From: Flavobacterium sp. CFS9
GTDB lineage: Bacteria; Bacteroidota; Bacteroidia; Flavobacteriales; Flavobacteriaceae
Direction: 5' to 3'
Assembly: GCF_041154745.1 (NCBI RefSeq)
Contig: NZ_AP031573.1
Span: 1,178,001 to 1,242,000, forward strand
Length of the DNA: 64,000 nucleotides
In this document: positions 9,790-19,721 of the stretch, one piece after another
Position numbering within the stretch: the first letter of the stretch is position 1
Layout: each line of letters opens with the position of its first letter
Program-made: the position numbers and the translations under genes
Notes under the pieces: generated by a model
What the model was told of the DNA's origin: nothing
Databases searched by the model: none
What the model saw: only the letters and a program-made list of their open reading frames with translations

Positions 9790-12700
9790 ATGAAACTAAA
9801 GTTCAATGGATTCCTAGTACTTTTCTTAGTACTAGTTGCGCAACTTACGTTCGCGCAAGAAAGAGCTGTTTCTGGAACAGTTTCTGACAATACAGGAATA
9901 CCTTTACCAGGTGTTAGTGTATTAGTTAAAGGAACTAAGACAGCAACGCAAACAGATTTTGATGGAAAATACACTATCAAAGCAGCACCAAATCAAGTAT
10001 TAGTTTTTAGCTACATTGGGATGAAAGCTCAAGAAGTATCAGCTAGTTCTACTACTGTTAATGCAAAATTAAAAGACGATTCAGTAGAATTGGAAAGCGT
10101 AGTAGTTACAGCCTTAGGTGTTAAGAAAAGTGCACGCGCACTTGGATACGCTACTCAGGAAGTAAAAGCTGCAGACATCACAAGAGCAAACAACAACAGT
10201 CTTGCCGGAGCTTTACAAGGTAAATTAGCGGGTGTATCTATTACTCCTTCTAGTGGTGCGCCTGGAGCTTCTTCTCAAATCATAATTCGTGGTGCGCGTT
10301 CTTTCACAGGAAACAACACACCTTTGTATGTTATTGATGGTATGCCTGTAGCATCTCAACCTGATTTCGGTACTGGAAACGGTGTAACCGGAGCGGATAT
10401 TGCTAACAGAGCTGTGGATATTGACCCTAACGAAATTGAGTCTATCAACGTTCTAAAAGGACAAGCTGCATCTGCTTTATACGGATTAAGAGCTTCTAAT
10501 GGTGTAATTTTAATTACTACAAAAAGCGGTAAAAACCTAGCACAAAGCGGGAAGCCTACTATTACTTTCAACACTTCTACAAGTTTTGAAACCATTTCAA
10601 AAAAACCAAGTACTCAAAACGAGTATGCACAAGGTATAAATGGAAAATTTGATCCAAACTCTTCAATGAACTGGGGTCCAAAAATCTCTGAATTACCAAA
10701 TGATGCAACTTACGGAGGAAACGTCGCTAACGCATTAAACGGCGGAACTCTAAGACCAGGTCTTTACTATGTACCACAAAGAGCAAAAGCTGGATTAGAC
10801 CCATGGGTTGCACCTCGCGCTTATGACAATATTGGTGATTTCTTCAAAACAGGATTCACAATCAATAATACTTTAAATGTTGCTCAGTCAACTGAAAAAA
10901 CAAATTACTCTTTTGGAGTAGGAAACTCTAAGCAAGACGGTATCATCCCTGAAACAGGAATGAGCAGATATACTGTAAAAGCACTTGTAGACACAAAGTT
11001 AAACAACGAGTGGAAAACTGGTTTCTCTTTTAACTACGTTCAAACTAAAATCAACAAAAGTTCAGCTGCAAATGACGGGGCTATTGTTGGTGTATTCGGA
11101 GGTCCAAGAAGTTACGACTTAAAAGGAATTGGTTACGCTAATCCTTCAAACCCATACGATCAAATCTATTACAGACCAGGTGTTTTCAACAACCCTTACT
11201 GGGCTGCTAAAAACAATGAATTCAGCGAAAAAACAAACCGTGTTTACGGTAACGCTTACATTCAGTACTCTCCAATTATCAGTGAAAACGGAAGTCAAAA
11301 ACTTACTGTTAAGTATCAAGCAGGTGTAGACTCTTGGACTACAAACTACAGAGATATTTTTGAATTTGGAAGCAAACTTGATCTTTCAGGACAAACTAGT
11401 AGTGCACACCTTTACGGTACAACTAATGATGTTATCAACTCTTTACTTACAGTAAACTACAACTTGAACATCACTAATGATTTTAACTTAAATGTTTTGG
11501 TTGGAAACGAGTACAATCATCAAAACACTAAAGAATATGATGATCTTGGAACAGCTTTCAACTTTGGAGGTTTCCCAACTATCACTAACGCAAGAATCGT
11601 AACAGCTTCAGAATACCGCAGACAAATTCGTACTGTTGGTTTCTTCGGTAATGCTGAGTTCTCATACAAAAACATGATTTTCTTAAGTGGTACTATCCGT
11701 AAAGATATTGCATCTAACATGCCAAGAAATAACAGAGATTTCGTTTACCCATCTGCCTCTTTAGGTTTTGTGGTAACTGAATTGGAAGGTTTAAAAGGAA
11801 GTTCAGTACTTTCTTACGCTAAACTTAGAGGATCTATTGCTGAAGTAGGTCAAGCTGGAAACTACGTTGGTAACTCTTTCACAACACCAAGTTACTCAGG
11901 CGGATTCTGGTCTGGAAACCCAGTACAGTACCCATTAGGAGGAATTAGCTCATTTATTCCTAGCAACGTACAATACGATCCAAACTTAAAACCACAAAAT
12001 ACAAAATCGTATGAACTTGGGGTTGACTTAAAATTCTTCAACAACAGAGTTGGAATTGATTATACTTTCTCTAAACAAAATTCAACAAATCAAATCTTCA
12101 ATGTTCCATTATCAGGTTCTACAGGAGCAAATTCTCTTGTAACAAATGGAGGAAAAATGCGTAATGACGTACACGAATTAAGTTTATTCGTTAATCCGGT
12201 TCGTACTGCTGATTTCAACTGGACATTTAACGTAAACTACTCTCAAATTGATTCTTACGTAGAGGCATTAGCAAACGGTGTAGACAACATCTTCCTTGGA
12301 GGATTTACTACCCCACAGCTTAGAGCTAGCGTTGGAGATCGTTTCCCAGTTATCTACGGTACAGGATACTTAAGAGATGCTAACAACAACATCGTTGTAA
12401 ACGCTCAAGGTCTTCCACAAGCTGACGGTAAATTAAAAGTATTAGGAGAAGTTGCACCTAAATTTACTTTAGGAGGTTCTACACAATTCACTTACAAAAG
12501 AGTATCTTTAGGAGCAGTTGTAGATTGGAAAAATGGTGGAAAAATGTACAGTGGATCTAACAACTTAATGAACTTTTACGGTGTAGATGCAAGAACAGCA
12601 GACAGAACTTCTCAGTTTGTTTACCCAGGTGTTAAAGCTGACGGAACTCCAAACGACATCGTTAGAGGTGGTGCAGCAGATCCAAACGGAGCTCAACAAT

Positions 12701-12978
12701 TACAAGCAGCTTTAAATGGTATTGCAGAATCTGCAGTATTTGATGCAAGTTTTGTAAAATTAAGAGAGGTTACTTTAGGATACCAATTCCCTAAATTATT
12801 AGACAACGCAGTAGACATCAAAGCTTCTGTTTTCGCAAGAAACATCTTGTTATGGTCTAAAATGCCAAATCTTGATCCAGAAGCAACACAAGGAAACAAC
12901 AACTTTGCTGGTGGATTCGAACAATGGTCAATGCCACAAACTAAGAGCATTGGTTTTGGATTGAACTTTACATTTTAA
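9790..12978 (+). CDS. SusC/RagA family TonB-dependent transporter 2
   Basis: The 1062-residue protein has the same architecture as its neighbours: signal peptide (LTFAQ/E), regulatory-like domain to about residue 98, plug (about 105-250, with IIIRGARSFTG, YVIDGMPV and INVLKGQAASALYGLRASNGVILITTK), and a barrel ending TF. The first ~75 residues are nearly identical to SusC 1 and SusC 3, while plug and barrel are strongly diverged, so ligand specificity is expected to differ. Its susD follows after 14 bp. Confidence 0.93.
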   Translation: MKLKFNGFLVLFLVLVAQLTFAQERAVSGTVSDNTGIPLPGVSVLVKGTKTATQTDFDGKYTIKAAPNQVLVFSYIGMKAQEVSASSTTVNAKLKDDSVELESVVVTALGVKKSARALGYATQEVKAADITRANNNSLAGALQGKLAGVSITPSSGAPGASSQIIIRGARSFTGNNTPLYVIDGMPVASQPDFGTGNGVTGADIANRAVDIDPNEIESINVLKGQAASALYGLRASNGVILITTKSGKNLAQSGKPTITFNTSTSFETISKKPSTQNEYAQGINGKFDPNSSMNWGPKISELPNDATYGGNVANALNGGTLRPGLYYVPQRAKAGLDPWVAPRAYDNIGDFFKTGFTINNTLNVAQSTEKTNYSFGVGNSKQDGIIPETGMSRYTVKALVDTKLNNEWKTGFSFNYVQTKINKSSAANDGAIVGVFGGPRSYDLKGIGYANPSNPYDQIYYRPGVFNNPYWAAKNNEFSEKTNRVYGNAYIQYSPIISENGSQKLTVKYQAGVDSWTTNYRDIFEFGSKLDLSGQTSSAHLYGTTNDVINSLLTVNYNLNITNDFNLNVLVGNEYNHQNTKEYDDLGTAFNFGGFPTITNARIVTASEYRRQIRTVGFFGNAEFSYKNMIFLSGTIRKDIASNMPRNNRDFVYPSASLGFVVTELEGLKGSSVLSYAKLRGSIAEVGQAGNYVGNSFTTPSYSGGFWSGNPVQYPLGGISSFIPSNVQYDPNLKPQNTKSYELGVDLKFFNNRVGIDYTFSKQNSTNQIFNVPLSGSTGANSLVTNGGKMRNDVHELSLFVNPVRTADFNWTFNVNYSQIDSYVEALANGVDNIFLGGFTTPQLRASVGDRFPVIYGTGYLRDANNNIVVNAQGLPQADGKLKVLGEVAPKFTLGGSTQFTYKRVSLGAVVDWKNGGKMYSGSNNLMNFYGVDARTADRTSQFVYPGVKADGTPNDIVRGGAADPNGAQQLQAALNGIAESAVFDASFVKLREVTLGYQFPKLLDNAVDIKASVFARNILLWSKMPNLDPEATQGNNNFAGGFEQWSMPQTKSIGFGLNFTF

Positions 12979-12992
12979 TTAAAAAAAATCAA

Positions 12993-14426
12993 ATGAAAAA
13001 TATAAAAATAACACTAACAGCTTTAATGGCTACGTTCTTATTCCAAGCTTGTTCTGAGGACAAGATGGACGAAATAAATAAGAATGTGAACAATCCGACA
13101 GAGATGGCTAGCCGCTTAATCATTACGGATGTTATGGTGAATTCTGCCTTCACAGTAACTGGTGCTGATGCTTCATTTTACGCAGGTATCTACTCTGAGT
13201 TAAGTGCAGGAAATCACAATCAAATGTACAATGCTCAGATTAGAAGAGCTGATCCACAATTATCTTCAACTTACAATAACGGCTGGAACAATAGCTACAG
13301 ACAATTATTGAATTTAGGAGTGATTATTGACAACTGTACAACTGGTAAAGAAAAAGGAAATTTCCAAACATTAGGTGTAGCACAAATCTTAAAGGCTTAC
13401 AACTTAGCGATCCTTACCGATCTTTTTGGAGACGTTCCTTACACTGAAGCTGTAAAACCAGGAGTAATTTTTCAACCAAAAGTTGACAAACAAGAAGCTA
13501 TTTACCAAGACATCTTTAAAAACCTTACTGAAGGTATTGCTAACTTGAACAAAACTTCAACTTATGCAACTTTAGGTGTTCAGGATCCTATTTATGGTGG
13601 AAATTCTGCTAAATGGATAAAAGCAGCAAACGGATTATTAGCAAGATACACTATGAGATTATCTCTTAGAAAAGCGGATTACCAAGGTGTAATTAACTAT
13701 GTAAATGCTTCTTTCGCAGATGCTAGCGACGAATTAAAACTTGTAAATGGTGGTGTTCCAAATCCTTTCGCAAGATTCGAATTAAACAGAGGAGCTATTT
13801 GTGTTGCTAAAAGTTTCTACGACACTATGGTTGCTAACGGACCTGCAGATGCTCGTACAGCTTCTTTCTTTACAAAAAAGGCTGGTGTAGTACTTCCTTT
13901 TGACAATTCAAAAGAAGATGTTGAAGCTCAAGGCAGATATTCTATCTCAGCTCTTATGAGCGAGGCAAACGCAATCTACTTATTAAGCTACCACGAATTA
14001 TTGTTCTTGAAAGCTGAAGCACAAGCGAGATTAGGTTTACCTGAAGCACAAACAACGATGAATGCAGCTATTAAAGCAGCTTACGCTAAAAAAACAGCTG
14101 TAGCATTTACACCGGCGCAAGCAGATACCTACATTGCTTCTATTGGAGCTTTAACCGGTAATGCCTTGTTGAAAAAAATCATGGTAGAAAAACACATTTC
14201 TTTCTTTGAAAATGAAGGTATCGAATCTTATAACGACATCAGACGTTTACAAGCAATGGGTAATGGAGACCTTATTCCTATGGTAAATCCAAAACCTGAA
14301 TTGTTTCCACAAAGATTTGCTTACGGTCAATCTGACGTTGCTTCAAACACAAACGTTAAAGAACTATACGGAGACGGTTCTTATGTATACAAAGAAAAAG
14401 TTTGGTGGGCTGGAGGTACTAGATAA
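12993..14426 (+). CDS. SusD-like surface lipoprotein 2 (SusD-like_2 type)
   Basis: The 477-residue lipoprotein has lipobox FLFQAC (Cys20) followed by SEDKMDE. The segment LTDLFGDVPYTEAVKPG and the C-terminal helix block (FFENEGIESYNDIRRLQ) resemble the SusD_RagB variant often called SusD-like_2. It is partner to SusC 2 and is followed 29 bases on by a very strong terminator, which makes pair 2 a separate transcription unit. Confidence 0.88.
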   Translation: MKNIKITLTALMATFLFQACSEDKMDEINKNVNNPTEMASRLIITDVMVNSAFTVTGADASFYAGIYSELSAGNHNQMYNAQIRRADPQLSSTYNNGWNNSYRQLLNLGVIIDNCTTGKEKGNFQTLGVAQILKAYNLAILTDLFGDVPYTEAVKPGVIFQPKVDKQEAIYQDIFKNLTEGIANLNKTSTYATLGVQDPIYGGNSAKWIKAANGLLARYTMRLSLRKADYQGVINYVNASFADASDELKLVNGGVPNPFARFELNRGAICVAKSFYDTMVANGPADARTASFFTKKAGVVLPFDNSKEDVEAQGRYSISALMSEANAIYLLSYHELLFLKAEAQARLGLPEAQTTMNAAIKAAYAKKTAVAFTPAQADTYIASIGALTGNALLKKIMVEKHISFFENEGIESYNDIRRLQAMGNGDLIPMVNPKPELFPQRFAYGQSDVASNTNVKELYGDGSYVYKEKVWWAGGTR

Positions 14427-14455
14427 TAGTATTCTTTAATTCCAAAACAAACCCT

Positions 14456-14498
14456 AAGAAGGGCACTTATCTTGAGATAAGTGCCCTTCTTTTTTTTT
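14456..14498 (+). terminator. Strong terminator after susCD pair 2
   Basis: A perfect 16-bp stem (14456-14471 with 14476-14491; AAGAAGGGCACTTATC and its complement) closes a 4-base loop and is followed by a T run to 14498. Confidence 0.95.
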
Positions 14499-14819
14499 AT
14501 AAAAACATACAAAATCTATAAACAGGTAAAGAATCTGCCTCATCCTCCATATTAAAAAAAAACTTAAATATCGTTTTTAAGAGAATACCAAACACCCCAA
14601 ACACCTCCTCTTAAGTTTATCTCACAAAATTTTAACATTTTTCAGCATTGTCGTATTTCAAACAAAAATCCTTCAACACCGCATAAACACTGACTTTTTA
14701 ACATCAAAAAAACACATCCTGCAATAAAATACTCTACATTCCCAAAAAAAAAGCTTTTTATATTAGGTCGTTTAACAAATAATTAAGATTTTTACCAGAC
14801 TAATTCAAAACACATAAAA
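14499..14819 (+). promoter_or_regulatory. Spacer and conserved susC leader, copy 3
   Basis: A 321-base gene-free stretch before susC 3. Bases 14742-14819 match leader copy 2 (A9 run, TATTAGGT, TTAACAAATAATTAAGATTTTT, GACTAATTCAAAA). The part upstream is A/T-rich, with weak similarity to the copy 2 spacer and no ORF or hairpin of note. Confidence 0.5.
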
Positions 14820-17800
14820 ATGAAACTAAAGTTCAATGGACTCCTAGTACTTTTATTAGTACTAGTAGCGCAACTTACTTTTGCGCAAGAAAGAGCTGTT
14901 TCTGGAACAGTTTCCGATAATACAGGAATGCCTTTACCAGGTGTTAGTGTATTGATCAAAGGAACAAAAACAGGGACACAAACAGACTTTGATGGTAAAT
15001 ACTCTATCAAAGCTTCTTCAAACCAGGTTTTGGTATTTAGCTACATCGGGATGAAAACTCAGGAAGTAGCCGCCACCTCTTCTGCAATTAATGTAAAATT
15101 ATTAGATGGTGCCGCACAACAACTGGAAAGTGTTGTTGTAACTGCATTCGGTATTAAGCGTAATCCTAAAAAACTAGGATACTCTGTTAGCGAAGTAAAA
15201 GCAGAACAAATTACTCAAAATTCAGAACCAGATTTATCAAGAGCTCTTGCAGGAAAAGTTGCAGGGGTTAACATTAATACATCAACTGGTGTTGCAGGAG
15301 CTGCCAACCAAATTACCATTAGAGGGGTAAACTCATTAACAGGTAATACAGACCCTTTAATTATCGTTGACGGTATTGCTTACAGCAATGTATCGGTAAC
15401 TTCAACTAGCCAAATCACTGGAGGAGGTGGATATGAATCTGCTTTATCTTCTTTAGATCCTAATGACATCGCAAGTATCAACGTACTTAAAAGTACTGCT
15501 GCTGCTGCACTTTACGGTTCAAGAGCTATGAACGGGGTAATCGTTGTAACCACTAAATCCGGTGCATCTAAACCAAATAAATCACAAAAATTAAATGTAA
15601 ATGTTGGAATGGGTACTTATTTTGAAACCATAGCCAACTTACCAGACTACCAAAACACTTATGGTTCAGGAGCAAATTTCCAGTACTCAAACGCAAATGG
15701 TTCATGGGGACCACGCTTTGACTCAATGGCAACAATCCCTACATGGCCAACATTGCTAGCCGCTTTCCCTGATCAGTTTGGACCTACAGTTCCTTATGTT
15801 GCAAAACCAAACAACGTAAAAGACTTATTCAGAACAGGAACAGTGTTAGACAAAACAATCGGTTTTAACTATGCCGGACAAGACGGAACTTTTAATGCTA
15901 CTATTTCAGATTTACGTCAGGATGGTTACATTCCTTACAACTCTTACGACAGAACCTCTATGTCTGCAGGTGGAAACTTCAAACTAAGTAAAAAATTCAC
16001 TGTTGGAGCCAACTTAGCGTACTCAAAAACAAAACAAGTAGGAGGTTTCTTTGGAGAAAACCAATTTGCAGGATCTTCTTCTTCATTTGCCAGAACTTTG
16101 TTCTTAGCCAGAAACTGGGATTTAAATCTTCCATACGTAGATCCTGTAACAGGTGGATCTGTTACTCCAAACGGAACACAATTCGACCACCCACTTTGGT
16201 CTTGGCAACACGACCAGATTATCACTCATACGGATAGAATTGTTGCAGGTATTAACTTAAACTACACTTTCAACGACAATATTTCAGCATCTTACAGAGC
16301 TGGTATTAACAAATATTCATTAGCGAGAACTCAGGTTCGTGATCTGGCTTCCAGAGCAAATAATGGATTAGGTAATTTACTTGCTGATAACTACGTAAAC
16401 CAGGATATTGAATCTACATTCTTATTAAACTTCAATTATGAATTGAATGAGAACTTTAAATTAGCAACTATTGTTGGTAATAACGTATTGCAAAATGAGT
16501 ATTCAAGACTTGCAAATGAAGGAAGAGAATTCATTGTACCAAACATCTTTACTTTTAAAAACGTTAAAAGTATAGCGAATCTAACGGATGAGCGAGCTAT
16601 GAAAAGAAATGTCGGAGTATTTGCCGATGTAACTTTATCCTATAAAGATTACCTGTTTTTAAATGCTACAGCCAGAAATGACTGGAGTTCATCTTTACCA
16701 AAAGAAAGAAACTCTTATTTCTATCCATCTGTAAGTGCCTCAGCAGTTATAACTGATGCCTTCAATATCCAAAGTGATATTTTAACTTTTGCTAAATTAA
16801 GAGCCAGTTTCGCTAAAGTTGGTAGAGATGTACCTGCAGAATTCTTAAAAATATCTTACAACCAAGGACAAGCTTACAATGGCCTTCCTAGAATTGGAAA
16901 CAATACTTTCCTGGGAGATCAAAATGTTAAGCCAGAATTCTCAGAAGAATACGAAATTGGTACTGACTTAGAGTTTTTCAGAAAACGTATTGTAGTTGAT
17001 TTGAGTTTGTACTCCAAAACGACAAGAGATCTAATTACTCCTGTAACTGTAGCTTCTTCAACAGGTTTTACTGAATTAAATACAAATGCAGGTTCTATTA
17101 GAAACAAAGGTATCGAACTTGGATTAACATTAGTACCTGTTAAAACTAAAGACTTCACATGGTCGTTACTAACTAACTTCACTAAAAACGAAAATGAAGT
17201 ATTAACATTGAAAGAAGGTTTAGACAGAATTCAACTTAATGCAAACCAAATTGCTTATGCAATTCCAGGACAGCCTTTTGGAGTTTTCTACGGAACAAGA
17301 TTTGCTCGTGATGCTAATGGAAATTATTTGATCAACAGATCAGGAGGAGCCGTTATTCAAGACCCATCACTTGGTGTTATTGGAGATCCAAATGCTGATT
17401 TCAGAGTAAGTTTCGCTAATACCTTTACTTACAAAGCGTGGAGTTTAAGAACACAATTTGACTGGAAACAAGGAGGTGATATCTCTTCTTCTACTATAGA
17501 ACAATTATTAGGAAGAGGTGTAACCAGAGATACTGAAGACAGAGAGAAAACATTTATTATCCCGGGTTACTACGGAAATAATGACGGAACTCCGATCTTA
17601 GATGCTAATGGAAATCAAATTCCAAACACTACTCAATTAAGCATGAATGAGCTTTACTTCTCTCCTGCCGGAGGAAGTACTTTTGGAATAAATTCTGTTG
17701 ATGAAGCGACAATTTATGACGGAACTGTATTTAGATTAAGAGAGATAAACTTAACTTATGACGTACCAAGTAAAATTCTTGAAAAAACTCCATTTGGAAA

Positions 17801-17975
17801 AATCAGTTTAAGTTTTATTGCAAACAACCTATGGTATTTTGCACCAAACGTTCCTAAGTATACCAATTTTGATCCTGAAACAACAAGCTACGGTAATTCA
17901 ACATTACAAGGTATAGAGACTTCAGCTGCTCCGACAGCAAAAAGATGGGGCTTCAAAATTAATTTAACATTTTAA
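14820..17975 (+). CDS. SusC/RagA family TonB-dependent transporter 3
   Basis: The 1051-residue protein has signal peptide, regulatory-like domain (to about 100), plug (about 105-255, with ITIRGVNSLTG, IIVDGIAY and INVLKSTAAAALYGSRAMNGVIVVTTK) and a barrel ending LTF. In the plug motif the usual Gly of LKG is Ser (VLKST). At the DNA level the first ~230 bases are about 90% like susC 2, a similarity that does not continue into the barrel. It is followed after 11 bp by its susD and then by an extra lipoprotein gene. Confidence 0.93.
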   Translation: MKLKFNGLLVLLLVLVAQLTFAQERAVSGTVSDNTGMPLPGVSVLIKGTKTGTQTDFDGKYSIKASSNQVLVFSYIGMKTQEVAATSSAINVKLLDGAAQQLESVVVTAFGIKRNPKKLGYSVSEVKAEQITQNSEPDLSRALAGKVAGVNINTSTGVAGAANQITIRGVNSLTGNTDPLIIVDGIAYSNVSVTSTSQITGGGGYESALSSLDPNDIASINVLKSTAAAALYGSRAMNGVIVVTTKSGASKPNKSQKLNVNVGMGTYFETIANLPDYQNTYGSGANFQYSNANGSWGPRFDSMATIPTWPTLLAAFPDQFGPTVPYVAKPNNVKDLFRTGTVLDKTIGFNYAGQDGTFNATISDLRQDGYIPYNSYDRTSMSAGGNFKLSKKFTVGANLAYSKTKQVGGFFGENQFAGSSSSFARTLFLARNWDLNLPYVDPVTGGSVTPNGTQFDHPLWSWQHDQIITHTDRIVAGINLNYTFNDNISASYRAGINKYSLARTQVRDLASRANNGLGNLLADNYVNQDIESTFLLNFNYELNENFKLATIVGNNVLQNEYSRLANEGREFIVPNIFTFKNVKSIANLTDERAMKRNVGVFADVTLSYKDYLFLNATARNDWSSSLPKERNSYFYPSVSASAVITDAFNIQSDILTFAKLRASFAKVGRDVPAEFLKISYNQGQAYNGLPRIGNNTFLGDQNVKPEFSEEYEIGTDLEFFRKRIVVDLSLYSKTTRDLITPVTVASSTGFTELNTNAGSIRNKGIELGLTLVPVKTKDFTWSLLTNFTKNENEVLTLKEGLDRIQLNANQIAYAIPGQPFGVFYGTRFARDANGNYLINRSGGAVIQDPSLGVIGDPNADFRVSFANTFTYKAWSLRTQFDWKQGGDISSSTIEQLLGRGVTRDTEDREKTFIIPGYYGNNDGTPILDANGNQIPNTTQLSMNELYFSPAGGSTFGINSVDEATIYDGTVFRLREINLTYDVPSKILEKTPFGKISLSFIANNLWYFAPNVPKYTNFDPETTSYGNSTLQGIETSAAPTAKRWGFKINLTF

Positions 17976-17986
17976 TACAAAACGAC

Positions 17987-19702
17987 ATGAAATTATATAA
18001 TTCTATAAAAAATAATAAAACTGCTCTGGTTTTATTATCTCTCACTACTTTTTTCAGTAGCTGCAGTAATTATTTAGATGTTGATAAAGATACAGATGAC
18101 CCTACAGTTGCCCCGTTAAATTACCTATTAACAAATACGCAAACAACTATTTCTGAACTAGGTGATTTCAACAACAGTACGGGAGACATATTAGCTGTAT
18201 ACACCCATCAAATGACTTCCAGAGAAGAAGAAGATCAATATGGTGTAAAAGTTGACAACATTCCTATGAATAATGACTGGAATACTATTTATTTAGGTCT
18301 AAATGATATCGAAACCTTAATAACACAAGCTACTGCATCAGGAGATTTAGTGTATCTTGGTATTGCTCAAATGGAAAAAGCATATATTATGGCATATGCT
18401 GTAGATATGTGGGGAGATGTTCCTTATACAGAAGCAACCAAATTAACTTCTGGTAATCTTGGACCAAAATTTGACAATCAAAAAGAAATTTATGCCAGTA
18501 TTTTTAAATTAATAGATGCTGCAAAAGTTAACTTAAAAAGCAATGCTGGTTTAAAAAAACCAGGTCTTGATGATGTTTTTTATGGAGGTAGCAGTACTAA
18601 ATGGATCAAATTTGCTAATACCTTTAAACTAAAATTGTACAACCAGGTACGATTAACTTCCGATTTTGATCAGGCAGGATTTAACGCGCTGGTAGCCGAA
18701 GGCGATTTCTTCACTTCAAACGCTGATGATTTCCAATTTGCACGTTTCAATTCAATTTCACCTACTAACGAAAGAAACAGGTTGTTTATTGAATCTTACG
18801 AGAGTACTCAGTTTGGATCTTACCAAAGCCCATGGATGTATGAAATTTTAAAAGGAGTAAATCCTAACATCCATAACGGTAATCCAGATCCAAGGATGAA
18901 ATATTACTATTACAACCAATTAAAACCAAACCAATTCCCACCTGATCAAGGAAACACCACTACAGGAAATCCAGGTGCAGATTATTGGGATAAATCAACT
19001 GGTTTCGTTAGTATCCGATTTGGAAGTACAGGTCCGGACAGAGATAAAAGTGCTGAAAACACATTCACTTACCCTGGTATCTTCCCTTCAGGAGGTAGAT
19101 ATGATGACGGACAAGGTGGTTCAGTATCAACATTAGCTGCAAAATCAGGAACTGGTATAGCGCCACACAGAATATTAACTTATGACGAATTCTTGTACAT
19201 TCAGGCAGAGTTAATACAGGTTGGAAAGTTAGCCGGAAGTGCCTCAGCTAAACTTCAGCAGGCAGTTACCGCAAGTTTTGCTAAAGTAGATCAGGTAGTA
19301 GCTAAGAGCCAATCACCTCAATTAGCAACAATTCCTGTTCTGACAGGTTCTGCTGCTGTAACTACATTCATTACAAAATTAATGAACGAATTTAATGCTG
19401 GTGATGCTACAAAAAAATTAGAAATTATTATGACACAAAAGTGGGTAGGTACTTTTGGTGATCCTGCAGATCAGTATGTTGATTACAGAAGAACTGGTTT
19501 CCCTGTATTAGCAAACCCGCTTAGCACCACAAAAGAATACCAGCTGAATAACAATGATGCTTTCCCTCTGAATGATTCTCAAACTGTACTGAATAATCCA
19601 TTTCAGCTATCATGGTATTGGCCACAAGTAGAGCTAAACTCTAATGCTAATGCACCAGCTCAGAAAAACCCAGGTACTTATAAAATCTTTTGGGATCTTT
19701 AA
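17987..19702 (+). CDS. SusD-like surface lipoprotein 3
   Basis: The 571-residue lipoprotein has lipobox FFSSC (Cys26) followed by SNYLDVDKDTDD, typical of SusD N-termini. The segment VDMWGDVPYTEATKL and the closing segment (LEIIMTQKWVGTFGDPADQ, then the WYWPQ region) fit SusD/RagB proteins. It partners SusC 3 and is likely in one transcript with the lipoprotein gene 19 bp downstream. Confidence 0.9.
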   Translation: MKLYNSIKNNKTALVLLSLTTFFSSCSNYLDVDKDTDDPTVAPLNYLLTNTQTTISELGDFNNSTGDILAVYTHQMTSREEEDQYGVKVDNIPMNNDWNTIYLGLNDIETLITQATASGDLVYLGIAQMEKAYIMAYAVDMWGDVPYTEATKLTSGNLGPKFDNQKEIYASIFKLIDAAKVNLKSNAGLKKPGLDDVFYGGSSTKWIKFANTFKLKLYNQVRLTSDFDQAGFNALVAEGDFFTSNADDFQFARFNSISPTNERNRLFIESYESTQFGSYQSPWMYEILKGVNPNIHNGNPDPRMKYYYYNQLKPNQFPPDQGNTTTGNPGADYWDKSTGFVSIRFGSTGPDRDKSAENTFTYPGIFPSGGRYDDGQGGSVSTLAAKSGTGIAPHRILTYDEFLYIQAELIQVGKLAGSASAKLQQAVTASFAKVDQVVAKSQSPQLATIPVLTGSAAVTTFITKLMNEFNAGDATKKLEIIMTQKWVGTFGDPADQYVDYRRTGFPVLANPLSTTKEYQLNNNDAFPLNDSQTVLNNPFQLSWYWPQVELNSNANAPAQKNPGTYKIFWDL

Positions 19703-19721
19703 TCATTAAAAAACGAATAAA

